DNA from: Thiothrix sp.
GTDB lineage: Bacteria; Pseudomonadota; Gammaproteobacteria; Thiotrichales; Thiotrichaceae
NCBI GenBank assembly: GCA_020442915.1
Contig: JAGRJD010000001.1
Coordinates: 1 to 64,000 of the forward strand
Length of the DNA stretch: 64,000 nucleotides
Direction of reading: 5' to 3'
Positions 1 to 11,180 of the stretch are shown piece after piece. Position 1 is the first letter of the stretch, and each line of letters opens with the position of its first letter. Both the position numbers and the translations under genes were made by a program. The notes under the pieces are model-generated. The model was given only the letters and a program-made list of their open reading frames with translations. It did not search any database and was not told where the DNA came from.

Positions 1-3000
1 TTACTGCTTCAGTGGTTACTGCTTCTACCACCACAGCTGACGGTAACTGCTCCACTGGCAAAGCAGTATCCCCCGCTTCTGCGGCAGCCTGCCGGTGGTG
101 CCCGCCACTCCGTTCAGGCCGGGAAGAACGATCACGCCGTCCCTGCCGCCGGGAGCGATGACGGGCACTGCGGCCACTCACATTGCCGGAAGCCGCTTCC
201 AGCATGGCCTCGGAAGGCTGCCCCTCATCTGCCGCGGTTTCCATGCCCTCAGCGTCATCGGTGACTGCGGCAGTGACACCATCATCCGCATCCTTTGCCC
301 CGGAACGATGATAATCTGCCACACCGGCAGCCTCACCCGTCACGCCAGCAACTGTCGGAGCCGGTGTAACGCCGGCCTGCTGTTGCGCAGCGGATGATAC
401 CTCCTCATTCCCTCCTTGCGGGCTGCTGTCCCGGCCTGCCGATCTGGCGGCTGCATGGCGCTGGGAGCGACGCGGACCAATGTCAATCACAACCGGCTCC
501 AGTCCGGCTTCATCGGGGCGGGACTCACGCTGGCGCGCTGCACGGCGTTCCCGACCCACTTCCGGCTGCTGCCCATCACCGCCAGCAGTGGCCCCAGTAC
601 CATCATTTTTAGGTTCAGGAACTGCGGGCGACTCTTCATGATAACGGCCACGATTGCGGCTGCGGGCACTGCGGGTTCTGCTCCGCCCGCTATCCCGGTT
701 ACGGCGGCCCTGCGTCGCATCCGGAGCCGGCAGCTCGATTTCCAGCGGTCCGGTGTCGGCTGTCTCCATGTCCTCCACCCCCGGATTGTCGGCCACAGCC
801 GCTTCCTGCTGGGTGGCTTCATCGCGGCTGCGCCCCCGCCGCCGCCGTCCCCGCCGACTGTCATCCTGGGCAGCGGCACGCGGATTGTGGCCTTCGCCCG
901 CAGACGCATCCGGCCCGGATTGTTGTACAACCGATTCCACCACCGCATCTGCAGCAGTCGTCGCACGGGTCCCGGCTTCATCCGGCACGGTGGCCAGCGC
1001 GGCTTCATCGTCCTGGCGACGCCCGGCACGCTGCTGACGCCCGGCATTGCGGTCACGGCGGCTGCCGCGCCCCTGCCGCTCCTGCTGCAGTTCAGCACCG
1101 CCAGCGGTATCGGCTTCCTGATCATCCCGTACCGCCTGCGTATCGCGGGCGCTGCTGCGTTCGGAGCGGCTGCTCCCGCGTCCGTTGCGCTCATTGCGGC
1201 TGTTGCGCTCGCGACCGCCCCGTTCTCGCTGGGCGGAACGGCGTTTTCCGCTTCCGGCTTCGGTCTGCGCTTCAGCTTCGGCAGCCTTGCGGGCCGCCAC
1301 AGACTCACGCACGGCATTGACCGGTTCATCCACCCGTGCATTCAGGCCGAACAAGCTGTTCAGAATACGCCGGATCAGGCCGGGATTCTTTTCCATGTCC
1401 AGCGCTTCGGCTTCCAGTTCCAGCGTCTCATCCTCCTCGATACCTGCCGCAGACTTGCGCGGAAGATTCGGGGCAGGCTGGCTCGGAACCACATTGCCGA
1501 CAATCGGTGCCACCGGTGTGACATGGACCTTCTTCTCCTCCACCTGCTCCTGCTCAGGTCTGGGCGCATCCGCAATGTGCTGGTGGCTGGGGCCGTAACC
1601 TTCCATTTCATCGGTGCGCACCCGGATGATCTCGAAATGCGGGGTATCCATATGCGGATTGGGAATCACGGTGATCTGGATATTGCGCCGGCGCTGGACA
1701 TCGGCAAGCACATCCCGCTTCTCGTTCAGAAGGTAGGTCGCCACCGGCACCGGCAACTGGGTGATCACCCGCCCGGTCATCTCCTTCATGGCCTCCTCCT
1801 CCATCAGGCGCAGGATCGACAGGGCCAGTGAATCCGTATTGCGGATGGTCCCCTGCCCCTCGCAGCGCGGGCACATGATCTGGCTGGATTCGCCCAGTGA
1901 AGGCCGCAGACGCTGGCGTGACATTTCCAGCAGGCCAAAGCGTGAAATGCGTCCGACCTGGACCCGGGCCCGATCCACCTTGAGGGCATCCTTGAGCCGG
2001 CGCTCCACCTCGCGCTGGTGCTTGTTGGGCAGCATGTCGATGAAGTCGATCACGATCAGGCCACCCAGGTCACGCAGGCGCAGCTGGCGGGCAATCTCGT
2101 CCGCCGCCTCCAGGTTGGTATTGAGGGCGGTTTCCTCAATTCCCTGCCCCTTGGTGGAGCGGGCCGAGTTGATGTCGATCGAAATCATGGCCTCGGTATG
2201 GTCGATCACGATCGCTCCGCCTGAAGGCAGGGTCACGGTACGCTGGTAAGCGGTTTCAATCTGGTGTTCGACCTGATAACGGCTGAACAGCGGCGTGCTG
2301 TCCTTGTACTGCTTCAGGCGCCGGATATTGTGCGGCATCACCGCCATCATGAAATCATGGGCCTGGCTGTAGACCCTGGGATCGTCAATCACGATCTCGC
2401 CGATGTCACGCCGGAAATAGTCGCGCAGGGCGCGGATGATGACATTGCTTTCCTGATACAGCAGTACCGGGGCCTTGTGCTGCCCGGAAGCCGACTGGAT
2501 CGCATTCCACAGGGTCATGAGGTAATCCAGGTCCCAGGACAGCTCCTCCAGTTCGCGGTCCACACCCGCCGTCCGGACAATGGCCCCCATACCGTCCGGG
2601 ATGGCCAGATCAGAGAGGATGCGCTTGATTTCCTGCCGGTCCTCGCCTTCAATGCGGCGTGAAACCCCGCCGGCCCGTGGATTGTTGGGCATCAGCACCA
2701 AATAGCGTCCGGCCAGACTGATGTAGGTCGTCAGGGCCGCGCCCTTGTTGCCGCGCTCCTCCTTGTCCACCTGCACCAGAATTTCCTGCCCCTCGCGCAC
2801 CACATCCTTGACGGTGGCACGGTTGCCGGAGCCGGTTCTGGCATCCGGGTGATAGCACTCCCGGGCAATTTCACGAAACGACAGAAACCCGTGCCGCTGG
2901 GCGCCATAATTGACGAACACGGCATCCAGACTCGGCTCTATACGGGTAATGACGCCCTTGTAGATGTTTGCTTTTTTCTGGGCCCGAAATGGATGCTCAA

Positions 3001-3085
3001 TATCCAGATCGTACAAACGCTGCCCGTCCACCATGGCGACGCGGATTTCCTCTGCCTGCGTCGCATTAATCAGTATTCTCTTCAT
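1..3085 (-). CDS. rne: Ribonuclease E, C-terminus beyond window edge
   Basis: Essential endoribonuclease for mRNA decay and rRNA/tRNA processing, and scaffold of the RNA degradosome at the inner membrane. The reading frame opens at 3085 with [10 protein letters not shown] and stays open to base 1, so at least 1028 codons are present and the 3' end is missing. Visible in order: an S1 domain (about residues 35-120); the DNase I-like catalytic core with the metal-binding aspartates in SIDINSAR and IVIDFIDM; the Zn-link motif CPRCEGQG; an amphipathic stretch, [15 protein letters not shown], near residue 567, where E. coli RNase E has its membrane anchor; then a long disordered tail with Arg-rich blocks ([11 protein letters not shown]). 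The length approaches the 1061 residues of E. coli. The gene is divergent from rluC across a 710-bp gap, as in many gammaproteobacteria. In E. coli the rne leader mediates autoregulation; I infer the same possibility here. Confidence 0.97.
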   Translation of the reverse strand, partial: MKRILINATQAEEIRVAMVDGQRLYDLDIEHPFRAQKKANIYKGVITRIEPSLDAVFVNYGAQRHGFLSFREIARECYHPDARTGSGNRATVKDVVREGQEILVQVDKEERGNKGAALTTYISLAGRYLVLMPNNPRAGGVSRRIEGEDRQEIKRILSDLAIPDGMGAIVRTAGVDRELEELSWDLDYLMTLWNAIQSASGQHKAPVLLYQESNVIIRALRDYFRRDIGEIVIDDPRVYSQAHDFMMAVMPHNIRRLKQYKDSTPLFSRYQVEHQIETAYQRTVTLPSGGAIVIDHTEAMISIDINSARSTKGQGIEETALNTNLEAADEIARQLRLRDLGGLIVIDFIDMLPNKHQREVERRLKDALKVDRARVQVGRISRFGLLEMSRQRLRPSLGESSQIMCPRCEGQGTIRNTDSLALSILRLMEEEAMKEMTGRVITQLPVPVATYLLNEKRDVLADVQRRRNIQITVIPNPHMDTPHFEIIRVRTDEMEGYGPSHQHIADAPRPEQEQVEEKKVHVTPVAPIVGNVVPSQPAPNLPRKSAAGIEEDETLELEAEALDMEKNPGLIRRILNSLFGLNARVDEPVNAVRESVAARKAAEAEAQTEAGSGKRRSAQRERGGRERNSRNERNGRGSSRSERSSARDTQAVRDDQEADTAGGAELQQERQGRGSRRDRNAGRQQRAGRRQDDEAALATVPDEAGTRATTAADAVVESVVQQSGPDASAGEGHNPRAAAQDDSRRGRRRRGRSRDEATQQEAAVADNPGVEDMETADTGPLEIELPAPDATQGRRNRDSGRSRTRSARSRNRGRYHEESPAVPEPKNDGTGATAGGDGQQPEVGRERRAARQRESRPDEAGLEPVVIDIGPRRSQRHAAARSAGRDSSPQGGNEEVSSAAQQQAGVTPAPTVAGVTGEAAGVADYHRSGAKDADDGVTAAVTDDAEGMETAADEGQPSEAMLEAASGNVSGRSARHRSRRQGRRDRSSRPERSGGHHRQAAAEAGDTALPVEQLPSAVVVEAVTTEAV

Positions 3086-3795
3086 GTACCACACCTAAAA
3101 AAGTGCAGCACCCACTTGATCCGTCTGTTTCAGGAAGTACACACAGGCCCACCTGATCCGTTTTCAGGCCGGGATAAACCGCTCTACTCGAAAAAACCGG
3201 GAACCGTTATTTTTCATCGCAAGTCTGATGGATATCCAAAAAAGCTGAAAATTGATCATTTTACAGTGGCGGTTACTTCTTCATTGCTCCGTCTTGTCGG
3301 CAGTCCCGGGCAAACACATTCCCGAATGCAGTCAGGCAACCAGCCGGTTGGACGGCATGCATTCCCCATCGGGTGAACTGCTCCAAAATAACATGCAGAA
3401 TCCTGTCTGCACGGGATAATTCTTTTTTCTTTCTGAAAAACAGGTTAAAACTCAGCAGGTAGCTGCTATCACATTATCTGGCCACGCTTGTTGCAGCCAG
3501 GACACAGACAGGCGCGTTCAAGTGGTTCTTTTAGACACCTGCCCCGTTAAAATTCCTGCCGGAAAAGGTCATGGAATTTCATTGAATCATGCATTCCCGA
3601 GTCCTATCATGGGCTTCTGAGCAGCCATGCCGGTACTGACCGACGCCATCTGTCAGAAATACCATCCGTCTGACTCAGCGGTCGGACAGATGTTACCATC
3701 CGTCAACAACCCACGTCGAAATATAGCAACTTGCCTGATCGCATTCAATCTCATTCAGGATAATTCAGGCAGTTTGTTGAACCAAAGGCTTTTAT
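3086..3795. other. rne-rluC divergent intergenic region
   Basis: This 710-bp AT-richer stretch lies between the divergent starts of rne and rluC. Short frames in it show no protein-like features. It must hold the rne leader and the promoters of both genes, but I could not pick convincing -35/-10 pairs. A long rne leader is expected, because E. coli rne is autoregulated through a structured 5' UTR of about 360 nt. No strong hairpin could be assigned by eye. Confidence 0.6.
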
Positions 3796-4764
3796 ATGTC
3801 AGTTTCTTACCACACGGTTGCCGAGCACGAGGCGGGTCAGCGCATTGACAACTTCCTGTTCCGCCAGTTTCGCAAGGTGCCCAAAAGTGTGATTTACCGG
3901 GTATTGCGCAAGGGAGAAGTCCGAATCGACAGGAAAAGGGTCGGGCCGGAACACCGCCTGCTGACCGGCGAAAGTATCCGGATCCCCCCCCTGGCACGGG
4001 AAACCGGTGCCGAAAATGCTGCCGGCCCGGTGGAAACGCTATCCGCCAGCCTGCGGACCCGACTGGAACAGGCCATCCTGCTGGAAGATGAACAGCTGAT
4101 CGTGCTCAACAAGCCGGCAGGTCTGCCGGTACATGGTGGCAGTGGCATCAGCACCGGCCTGATTGAGGCCTTCCGGCAGCTGCGCCCCAACCTGCCGTTT
4201 GTGGAACTGGCCCACCGGCTGGACCGGGATACCAGCGGCCTGATCCTGCTGGCCAAATCACGCCCGGCACTGACGGAACTGCATCGCCTGCTGCGCGAGG
4301 GCGGCATGAACAAGCACTACCTGGCCCTGAGCGCCGGCCAGTGGCAGGGGGAAGCAAGGCAGATCAGCCTGGACCTCAAACGGGTGGGCAACCAGGCGCG
4401 CAAGGTGCAGGTGGCCGATGCCACCGAGGATGGCAGGACCGCAGAAAGCATCTTCACCCCCCTGCAACGCGGACCGGACTGCACCCTGCTGGATGTGCAG
4501 ATACTGACCGGACGCATGCACCAGATCCGGGTCCAGTTGGCCCATCTGGGGCATCCGGTGCTGGGTGACGAGCGCTACGGCGATTTCGGCCTCAACCGCG
4601 TGTGGCGCAGACAGGGCCTTAAACGCCTGTTCCTGCATGCTGCCAGTCTGGTATTCATGTTTGAACCCACCGGCCAGCGTTACCGGCTGGAAGCGCCCCT
4701 GCCCCCGGAACTGGAGCGGGTGCTGCAGCCACTGAAATCCGCCACCCGCGGGCGGCAGGAATGA
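3796..4764 (+). CDS. rluC: 23S rRNA pseudouridine synthase RluC-type
   Basis: Modifies uridines of 23S rRNA in the peptidyl transferase region (positions 955/2504/2580 in E. coli). At 322 residues it has the usual length. An N-terminal S4 RNA-binding domain (about 12-70: GQRIDNFLFRQFRKVPKSVIYR) is followed by the RsuA/RluA catalytic domain with the signature HRLDRDTSGL, whose Asp after Arg is the catalytic residue, and by GRMHQIRVQLAHLGHPVLGDERYG. AAAGG at 3784-3788 is well placed for the ATG at 3796. Its position divergent from rne is the conserved gammaproteobacterial arrangement and favours RluC over RluD or RluA. Confidence 0.95.
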   Translation: MSVSYHTVAEHEAGQRIDNFLFRQFRKVPKSVIYRVLRKGEVRIDRKRVGPEHRLLTGESIRIPPLARETGAENAAGPVETLSASLRTRLEQAILLEDEQLIVLNKPAGLPVHGGSGISTGLIEAFRQLRPNLPFVELAHRLDRDTSGLILLAKSRPALTELHRLLREGGMNKHYLALSAGQWQGEARQISLDLKRVGNQARKVQVADATEDGRTAESIFTPLQRGPDCTLLDVQILTGRMHQIRVQLAHLGHPVLGDERYGDFGLNRVWRRQGLKRLFLHAASLVFMFEPTGQRYRLEAPLPPELERVLQPLKSATRGRQE

Positions 4765-4908
4765 AACACCCCCCTGCGACCCGAAAGGCCGGCCTGCAGT
4801 GGACATGGCTTGCCGTCAGTCACGGCAGGCATGACAGAAACCGTCTCATGGCGCACAATCCGCTGGCCTGTCCTGAAAGCACAGGCAAACCGACCGACTG
4901 GTTACACA

Positions 4909-4930
4909 GGCAAAGGCAAAGGCAAAGGCA
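4909..4930 (+). repeat. GGCAAA hexanucleotide tandem repeat at the sppA start
   Basis: The unit GGCAAA occurs three full times plus GGCA, ending on the A of the sppA start codon. Each copy contributes an AAAGG Shine-Dalgarno-like sequence, so gain or loss of a unit should leave the ribosome-binding spacing intact. Confidence 0.8.
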
Positions 4931-5880
4931 TGAATGAGGAATCAAAAGCCATCGAGGCGCTCAAGGAAATCGCCCTCGAAGGCATCAGGGAACAGCGGCG
5001 GGCTCGGCGCTGGGGCATTTTTTTCAAGCTGATGCTGGCAGCCTATCTGCTGTTCAGCCTGATCATGGTGTCCGGGCTGCTGAACCGGTCCGGCCTCGAC
5101 AGCACCGGCAGCAGCTCCAGTACTCATACCGCCGTGATCGACATCAACGGCGTGATCATGGAGGGTGCGCCGGCCAGTGCAGACCTGCTGGTACCCAGCC
5201 TGCGGCGTGCCTTCGCGGACAAACATACCAAGGGCATCATCCTGCGCATCAACAGCCCCGGCGGCAGCCCGGTACAGGCCGGCTACGTCAATGATGAAAT
5301 CCGGCGGCTGAAAAAGGAACACAGCGATATTCCGGTGTATGCCGTGGTCGCCGACCTGTGTGCCTCGGGCGGGTATTACATCGCCGTTGCCGCCGACAGG
5401 ATCTATGCCGACAAAGCCAGTATTGTCGGCTCCATCGGGGTGCGCATGGACAACTTCGGTTTTGTCGGGGCGCTGCAGAAACTGGGAGTGGAGCGGCGGC
5501 TCTACACTGCCGGAACCAACAAGGGCATGCTGGACCCGTTCCTGCCCGAAAATCCGGAGCAGGTCGACCATGTCAGACACATGCTGGAAGTCACCCACCA
5601 GCAATTCATCCAGGTGGTGCGTGAAGGACGCGGGGATCGGCTGAAGGAAACCCCGGACATGTTCAGCGGTCTGTTCTGGACCGGAGAAACGGCTGTCAGC
5701 CTCGGGCTGGTCGATGGTCTGGGCAGTGCCGGCTATGTGGCCCGTGAACTGATCGGGGAGGAAAACCTGGTCAACTTCACCACGGAGAAGGATTTCTGGC
5801 AGCGCCTCAGCGACCGGATCGGCACCCGGGTCCAGAGCCTGATGCTGCAGCAATCCGACCCCCGGCCCCTGCTGTTCTGA
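4930..5880 (+). CDS. sppA: S49 family signal peptide peptidase (SppA-like)
   Basis: Membrane-bound serine protease that degrades cleaved signal peptides or membrane protein fragments on the periplasmic side. The 316-residue protein is the short, single-domain SppA form, half the length of E. coli SppA. It has an N-terminal anchor at about residues 28-50 (IFFKLMLAAYLLFSLIMVSG) and then the ClpP-like fold. The Ser/Lys dyad is visible in CASGGYYIAVAADRIYADKASIVGSIGV. The start at 4930 is preferred over an in-frame start at 4810 because the extra 40 residues look like untranslated leader and AAAGG at 4918-4922 fits the 4930 start. The leader contains a GGCAAA tandem repeat that runs into the start codon. 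It lies 165 bp after rluC on the same strand. Confidence 0.92.
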   Translation: MNEESKAIEALKEIALEGIREQRRARRWGIFFKLMLAAYLLFSLIMVSGLLNRSGLDSTGSSSSTHTAVIDINGVIMEGAPASADLLVPSLRRAFADKHTKGIILRINSPGGSPVQAGYVNDEIRRLKKEHSDIPVYAVVADLCASGGYYIAVAADRIYADKASIVGSIGVRMDNFGFVGALQKLGVERRLYTAGTNKGMLDPFLPENPEQVDHVRHMLEVTHQQFIQVVREGRGDRLKETPDMFSGLFWTGETAVSLGLVDGLGSAGYVARELIGEENLVNFTTEKDFWQRLSDRIGTRVQSLMLQQSDPRPLLF

Positions 5881-5925
5881 TTTTACAGCTGCGCAGTCGG
5901 GGCTGTCCCGGATACAGCCCCGGCC

Positions 5926-6669
5926 TCAGTCCGTCGGCTCCCAGCGCGACAGGTCCACCCCCTCCCGGAAGACCCAGTCGGTACCCGGTGGGGTGGCGGC
6001 ATGCTGATCCAGCAGCGCCCGGAAAGCAGTCCGGGGAATGGTTTCCACCCCCAGACTCCTCAGGTGCGAATTGGGCAGCTGGCAATCGATCAGCACAAAG
6101 CCCCAGTGCTGCAGGTGCCAGGCCAGCGCCACAAATGCGGTTTTGGAACTGTCCACCGCCTGGCTGAACATGGACTCACCACAGAATACCCCGCCCACGG
6201 CCAGCCCATAGAGGCCACCGACCAGCACGTCCGCACCATCATAGACCTCGACCGAGTGTGCCACCCCTGCAGCATGCAGTTGCTGATAGGCCGCCTGCAT
6301 GGCCGGCGTGATCCAGGTACCCGGACCGCCACTGCGCGGGGCGGCACAGGCATGCACCACACCGGAAAAATTGCGGTCAAAGCAGACCCGGTAGCCGCGG
6401 TTGCGCATCGACTTGCGCAGGCTGCGGCTGATACGCAATCGGCCCGGATACAATACGGCACGCGGGTCGGGACTCCACCAGTAAATGGGGTCACGCACAT
6501 CGAACCAGGGAAAAATTCCGCTGCGATAGGCCCTCAGCAGGCGCGGAACACTTAAATCCCCCCCCACGGCCAGCAGGCCATTGGGTGCATCCCAGGCCTG
6601 CTCCAGCGGGGGGAAATCCTGATCCGGTTGTGCCGGATCAAACATGAACAGGCTCAGTGAATCCGGCAT
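5926..6669 (-). CDS. aat: Leucyl/phenylalanyl-tRNA--protein transferase
   Basis: Adds Leu or Phe from aminoacyl-tRNA to proteins with N-terminal Arg or Lys, marking them for ClpAP degradation through the N-end rule. The 247-residue product carries the family hallmarks FPPLEQAWDAPNGLLAVGGDL, YRSGIFPWF, WWSPDPRAVL, the GVAHSVEVYDGADVLVGGLYGLAVGGVFCGESMFS block and DCQLPNSHLRSLG. The ATG at 6669 starts MPDSLSLFMFDP; a longer frame to 6741 would overlap trxB and has no family resemblance. The gap to the trxB stop is only 11 nt, so trxB-aat is probably an operon; the two genes are also neighbours in E. coli. Confidence 0.96.
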   Translation of the reverse strand: MPDSLSLFMFDPAQPDQDFPPLEQAWDAPNGLLAVGGDLSVPRLLRAYRSGIFPWFDVRDPIYWWSPDPRAVLYPGRLRISRSLRKSMRNRGYRVCFDRNFSGVVHACAAPRSGGPGTWITPAMQAAYQQLHAAGVAHSVEVYDGADVLVGGLYGLAVGGVFCGESMFSQAVDSSKTAFVALAWHLQHWGFVLIDCQLPNSHLRSLGVETIPRTAFRALLDQHAATPPGTDWVFREGVDLSRWEPTD

Positions 6670-6680
6670 GGAATAACGCC

Positions 6681-7779
<1,099 letters not shown>

Positions 7780-7848
7780 CAGGCAGACTTCATGGAAACC
7801 CAGCCCTCGGGTTTCCAACGTTGTGGCAACTTCGAAAGGAAACAAGAC

Positions 7849-10383
7849 TTGGCAACTACGGACATTAAGTTGAACCAGCGTAAACGCGCCAGCCTGCAAC
7901 AGGCGACTTTCATCCTGTCCCTCGGGATTGCAATCGTTTTCATGCTTGCGCTCCTGACCTTCAACCCCGATGATCCGGGCTGGTTCCATCCCAACAGCAG
8001 CCACCAGGGTCCCTGCGCCAACATGGCCGGTTGCAAGGGGGCCTGGGTTGCCGACCTGCTGTATGGCCTGCTGGGCTATTTCGCGCTGGCCATTCCGGTC
8101 ATTTTCGTGCTGCTGGGACTGACCGCGTTCCGCAACCCGGCCCGGAACCCGCCTGCAGCTGCCATGGGCGGTATCAATACCCTCATCACCATGGCCGGTG
8201 CCCTGCTCACCCTGCTGGCCGGCAGCGGACTGGCTCACATGCTGTTTGTGCCCTACCCCCAGGGTATCGGGGGCGGCGTGATCGGTGCCATGGTGGCCCT
8301 CCTGTTTACCGGCACGGTACTGGGATTTTATGGCAGCCTGATCGTGCTGCTGTCCCTGTTTCTGGGCGGAATCACCCTGGTGGCCGACATTTCCTGGGTC
8401 GACCTGACCGAAAAAACCGGCGACCTGATCCTGAGGCTGGTGGACAAGCTTGCCCGCAGCGATGCCCGCAAGGGCACGTCCCCGCCCGGCCTGAGCCTGA
8501 ACCGCGACCTGCTGGGTTACAGCCGCAAGTCCGTGAGCAGGATTACCGAACTGCTGCAGAAGGCCCGCGATCTGGCCGCCAACTCCCCCCTCAGTCGCCG
8601 TGGTGTCAGCCTTGGGGATGATGATCTCTACCGCCAGCGTGACCCGCTGTTTGAAACGGTGCGCCTTCCTCCCGAAGCCCGCCATCCGGAGCCGGCCCAG
8701 CCGGATGAACCGGCCCCGCACAGGGCACAGGCATCCCCCGCCGCTGTCACCGTCAGCGAAGCAGCACCCGCCCCTGCCAGAAACCGTCAGCCCCTGCCGC
8801 GTGCGCGTGCCACCAGCAGCCTGGTGGAGGACTTCATCCTGGACGAAAAACCGGGGAACGGCAACCATGCCGGCATGTTCATCCTGCCACGCCTGTCGCT
8901 GCTCAACCCGCCCCCGCCCCCGCGTGAGCGCGTGACCCAGACCAAGGCCGCGCTGGACCAGCTCTCAAGCACCCTGATCGAATCCCTGGGCCACTACGGC
9001 ATCAAGGGGGCAGAGGTGGTGGCCCGCGACCCCGGCCCGGTCATTACCCGTTTTGAACTGCAGCTGCCGGATGGCACCAAAGCCAGCAAGGTTTCGGGGC
9101 TGGCCAATGACCTCGCACGCAACATGTGTGTTTCCAGCGTGCGGGTGGTGGAAGTCATCCCCGGTCGTCCCACCATCGGGATTGAAATCCCGAACGAAAA
9201 ACGGGATGTGGTCACCATCAGTGAAATGCTGGAATCCCAGGTCTTCAAAAAATCCCACTCTCCGCTCACACTGGCCCTGGGCAAGGACATTCAGGGTAAT
9301 CCGGTGGTGGCGGATCTGGCACGCATGCCGCATCTGCTGGTGGCCGGCACCACCGGTTCCGGCAAGTCGGTCGCAGTCAATGCCATGCTGCTGAGCCTGC
9401 TGTACAAGGCCACGCCGGAAGAAGTGCGCATGATCCTGATTGATCCCAAGATGCTGGAACTGAGCAGCTACGAGCACATTCCGCACCTGCTGTCACCCGT
9501 GGTGACGGACATGAAGGAAGCTGCCAGTGCCCTGCGCTGGTGTGTGGCGGAAATGGAACGCCGCTACCTGCTGATGTCCAAACTCAAGGTACGCAATGTC
9601 GCCGGCTTCAACCTGAAAATTCAGGATGCCCAGGATCGGGGTGAGGAAATTCCGGATCCGCTGTTCGACCCCTCCACGTCCGTGGACATGCAGCCCAAAG
9701 CGCTGGAGCCGATGCCCTACATCGTGATCGTGATTGACGAGTTTGCCGACATGATGATGATTGTGGGCAAAAAGGTGGAAGAACTGATCGCCCGTCTGGC
9801 CCAGAAGGCACGGGCAGCCGGCATTCACCTGATCCTTGCCACCCAGCGCCCGTCGGTCGATGTCATCACCGGCCTGATCAAGGCCAACATTCCGACCCGG
9901 ATCGCCTTCCAGGTGTCCACCCGGATCGACTCGCGCACCATCCTGGATCAGGGGGGAGCCGAACAGCTGCTGGGTTACGGCGACATGCTCTACCTGCCGC
10001 CCGGCACGTCCATGCCCCAGCGTGTGCATGGGGCGCTGGTCACGGATCAGGAGGTCGAGGATGTTGCTACCTACCTGAAACAGCAGCGGGAACCAGAATA
10101 CATCGAGGCTGTCCTAGCAGATACGGAAGGAGCATCCGATGCCGCCATTCCCGGCCTGGAGCCGCTGGACGGTGGTGAGGAAGCAGACCCGCTTTATGAT
10201 GAGGCGGTTTATGTGGTCACTGAATCACGCCGGGCCTCCATTTCCTATCTGCAGCGTCGCCTGAAAGTGGGTTACAATCGCGCCGCCCGCATGATTGAAG
10301 ACATGGAAATTGCCGGCGTAGTCAGTCCGGTCCAGGCCAACGGGACACGGGACGTGCTGGCTGCTCCACCGGTAGCTGATTGA
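7849..10383 (+). CDS. ftsK: DNA translocase FtsK
   Basis: Septal DNA pump that couples chromosome dimer resolution and segregation to division. The product is about 844 residues from a TTG at 7849. I prefer this start because AAAGGA at 7835-7840 sits 8 nt upstream and a sigma-70 promoter with its -10 at 7774-7779 would place transcription initiation only a few bases before the alternative ATG at 7792 (863 residues). It has four or so N-terminal membrane segments (residues 20-185), a fairly short Pro-rich linker, the alpha/beta motor with Walker A GTTGSGKS near residue 500 and Walker [13 protein letters not shown] near 625, and a C-terminal winged-helix gamma domain ([37 protein letters not shown]) that reads KOPS. 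lolA and rarA follow, as in E. coli. Confidence 0.96.
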   Translation: MATTDIKLNQRKRASLQQATFILSLGIAIVFMLALLTFNPDDPGWFHPNSSHQGPCANMAGCKGAWVADLLYGLLGYFALAIPVIFVLLGLTAFRNPARNPPAAAMGGINTLITMAGALLTLLAGSGLAHMLFVPYPQGIGGGVIGAMVALLFTGTVLGFYGSLIVLLSLFLGGITLVADISWVDLTEKTGDLILRLVDKLARSDARKGTSPPGLSLNRDLLGYSRKSVSRITELLQKARDLAANSPLSRRGVSLGDDDLYRQRDPLFETVRLPPEARHPEPAQPDEPAPHRAQASPAAVTVSEAAPAPARNRQPLPRARATSSLVEDFILDEKPGNGNHAGMFILPRLSLLNPPPPPRERVTQTKAALDQLSSTLIESLGHYGIKGAEVVARDPGPVITRFELQLPDGTKASKVSGLANDLARNMCVSSVRVVEVIPGRPTIGIEIPNEKRDVVTISEMLESQVFKKSHSPLTLALGKDIQGNPVVADLARMPHLLVAGTTGSGKSVAVNAMLLSLLYKATPEEVRMILIDPKMLELSSYEHIPHLLSPVVTDMKEAASALRWCVAEMERRYLLMSKLKVRNVAGFNLKIQDAQDRGEEIPDPLFDPSTSVDMQPKALEPMPYIVIVIDEFADMMMIVGKKVEELIARLAQKARAAGIHLILATQRPSVDVITGLIKANIPTRIAFQVSTRIDSRTILDQGGAEQLLGYGDMLYLPPGTSMPQRVHGALVTDQEVEDVATYLKQQREPEYIEAVLADTEGASDAAIPGLEPLDGGEEADPLYDEAVYVVTESRRASISYLQRRLKVGYNRAARMIEDMEIAGVVSPVQANGTRDVLAAPPVAD

Positions 10384-10403
10384 TACAACAAGGATTTTAG
10401 AAC

Positions 10404-11030
10404 ATGAAAAAAATACTGACAGGTTTGATCCTGGCGCTGGGACTGGTTCAGGTGGCTGCGGCAGAAACAGCACGTGACCGGCTCAACGCGTTTTTCACCA
10501 ATGTGAACACCATGCAGTCTTCCTTTATCCAGGAAGTGTTCGATGAGCAGGGGAACCTCAAGCAGAGCTCGCGCGGTACCGTCTTTCTGGTCCGTCCGGG
10601 CCGGTTCCGCTGGGAATATGCCCAGCCGGAGGCCCATAAAATCATCTCCGACGGCAAAGATGTCTATGTGTATGATGTGGAGCTGGAGCAGGTGACCATC
10701 AAACCCATGCGCCAGTCCCTGTCTTCCGCTCCGGTTGCCATGCTGCTGAACAAGCAGCCGGTTGACAGTCAGTTCCAGGTCCAGGCGATGCAGACCGAGG
10801 ACAGCAGCCTGAGCTGGTTCCATCTGGTCCCCCACCGGCGTGACTCCGACTTCACCAGCATGGACCTCGGCATCAGTGAGCGCGGTATCCAGGAAATGGT
10901 ATTGAACGACAAGTTCGGACAACAGACCTACGTCCACTTCCACGGCATGCAGCTGGATGTCAACATCGACCCCAACCGTTTCCGGTTCACTCCTCCCCAG
11001 GGTGTGGATGTAATCGGCAGACCCTCCTGA
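10404..11030 (+). CDS. lolA: Outer-membrane lipoprotein carrier protein LolA
   Basis: Periplasmic chaperone that shuttles lipoproteins from LolCDE to LolB. The 208-residue precursor has a signal peptide (MKKILTGLILALGLVQVAAA) cleaved before ETARD, and the LolA core LNAFFTNVNTMQSSFIQEVFDEQGNLKQSSRGTVFLVRPGRFRWEY, in which the family's conserved Arg is present. It starts 20 nt after ftsK, so cotranscription is likely. ACAACAAGGA around the ribosome-binding site serves as Shine-Dalgarno. Confidence 0.96.
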   Translation: MKKILTGLILALGLVQVAAAETARDRLNAFFTNVNTMQSSFIQEVFDEQGNLKQSSRGTVFLVRPGRFRWEYAQPEAHKIISDGKDVYVYDVELEQVTIKPMRQSLSSAPVAMLLNKQPVDSQFQVQAMQTEDSSLSWFHLVPHRRDSDFTSMDLGISERGIQEMVLNDKFGQQTYVHFHGMQLDVNIDPNRFRFTPPQGVDVIGRPS

Positions 11031-11180
11031 AAACGGCCTTGCCCTGCCACATCCTGCCAACCCGGCACCTGTGCCCGCCGCCCCCTCAGGGGTGGGTGGG
11101 CCGGTCGCACCCTGCCGGCGTTCACGCTCCGACGCCGACCCTTTCACCTTCCTGAACCCCGCCACCAGACCGGGACCACC

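Noticed and set aside
416-1831. Long rightward open frame opposite rne
   Set aside because: It is the complement of the Arg/Ala/Glu-rich RNase E tail; its composition (Arg, Ala, Pro, Ser runs) has no protein logic, whereas the minus strand encodes a clear RNase E.
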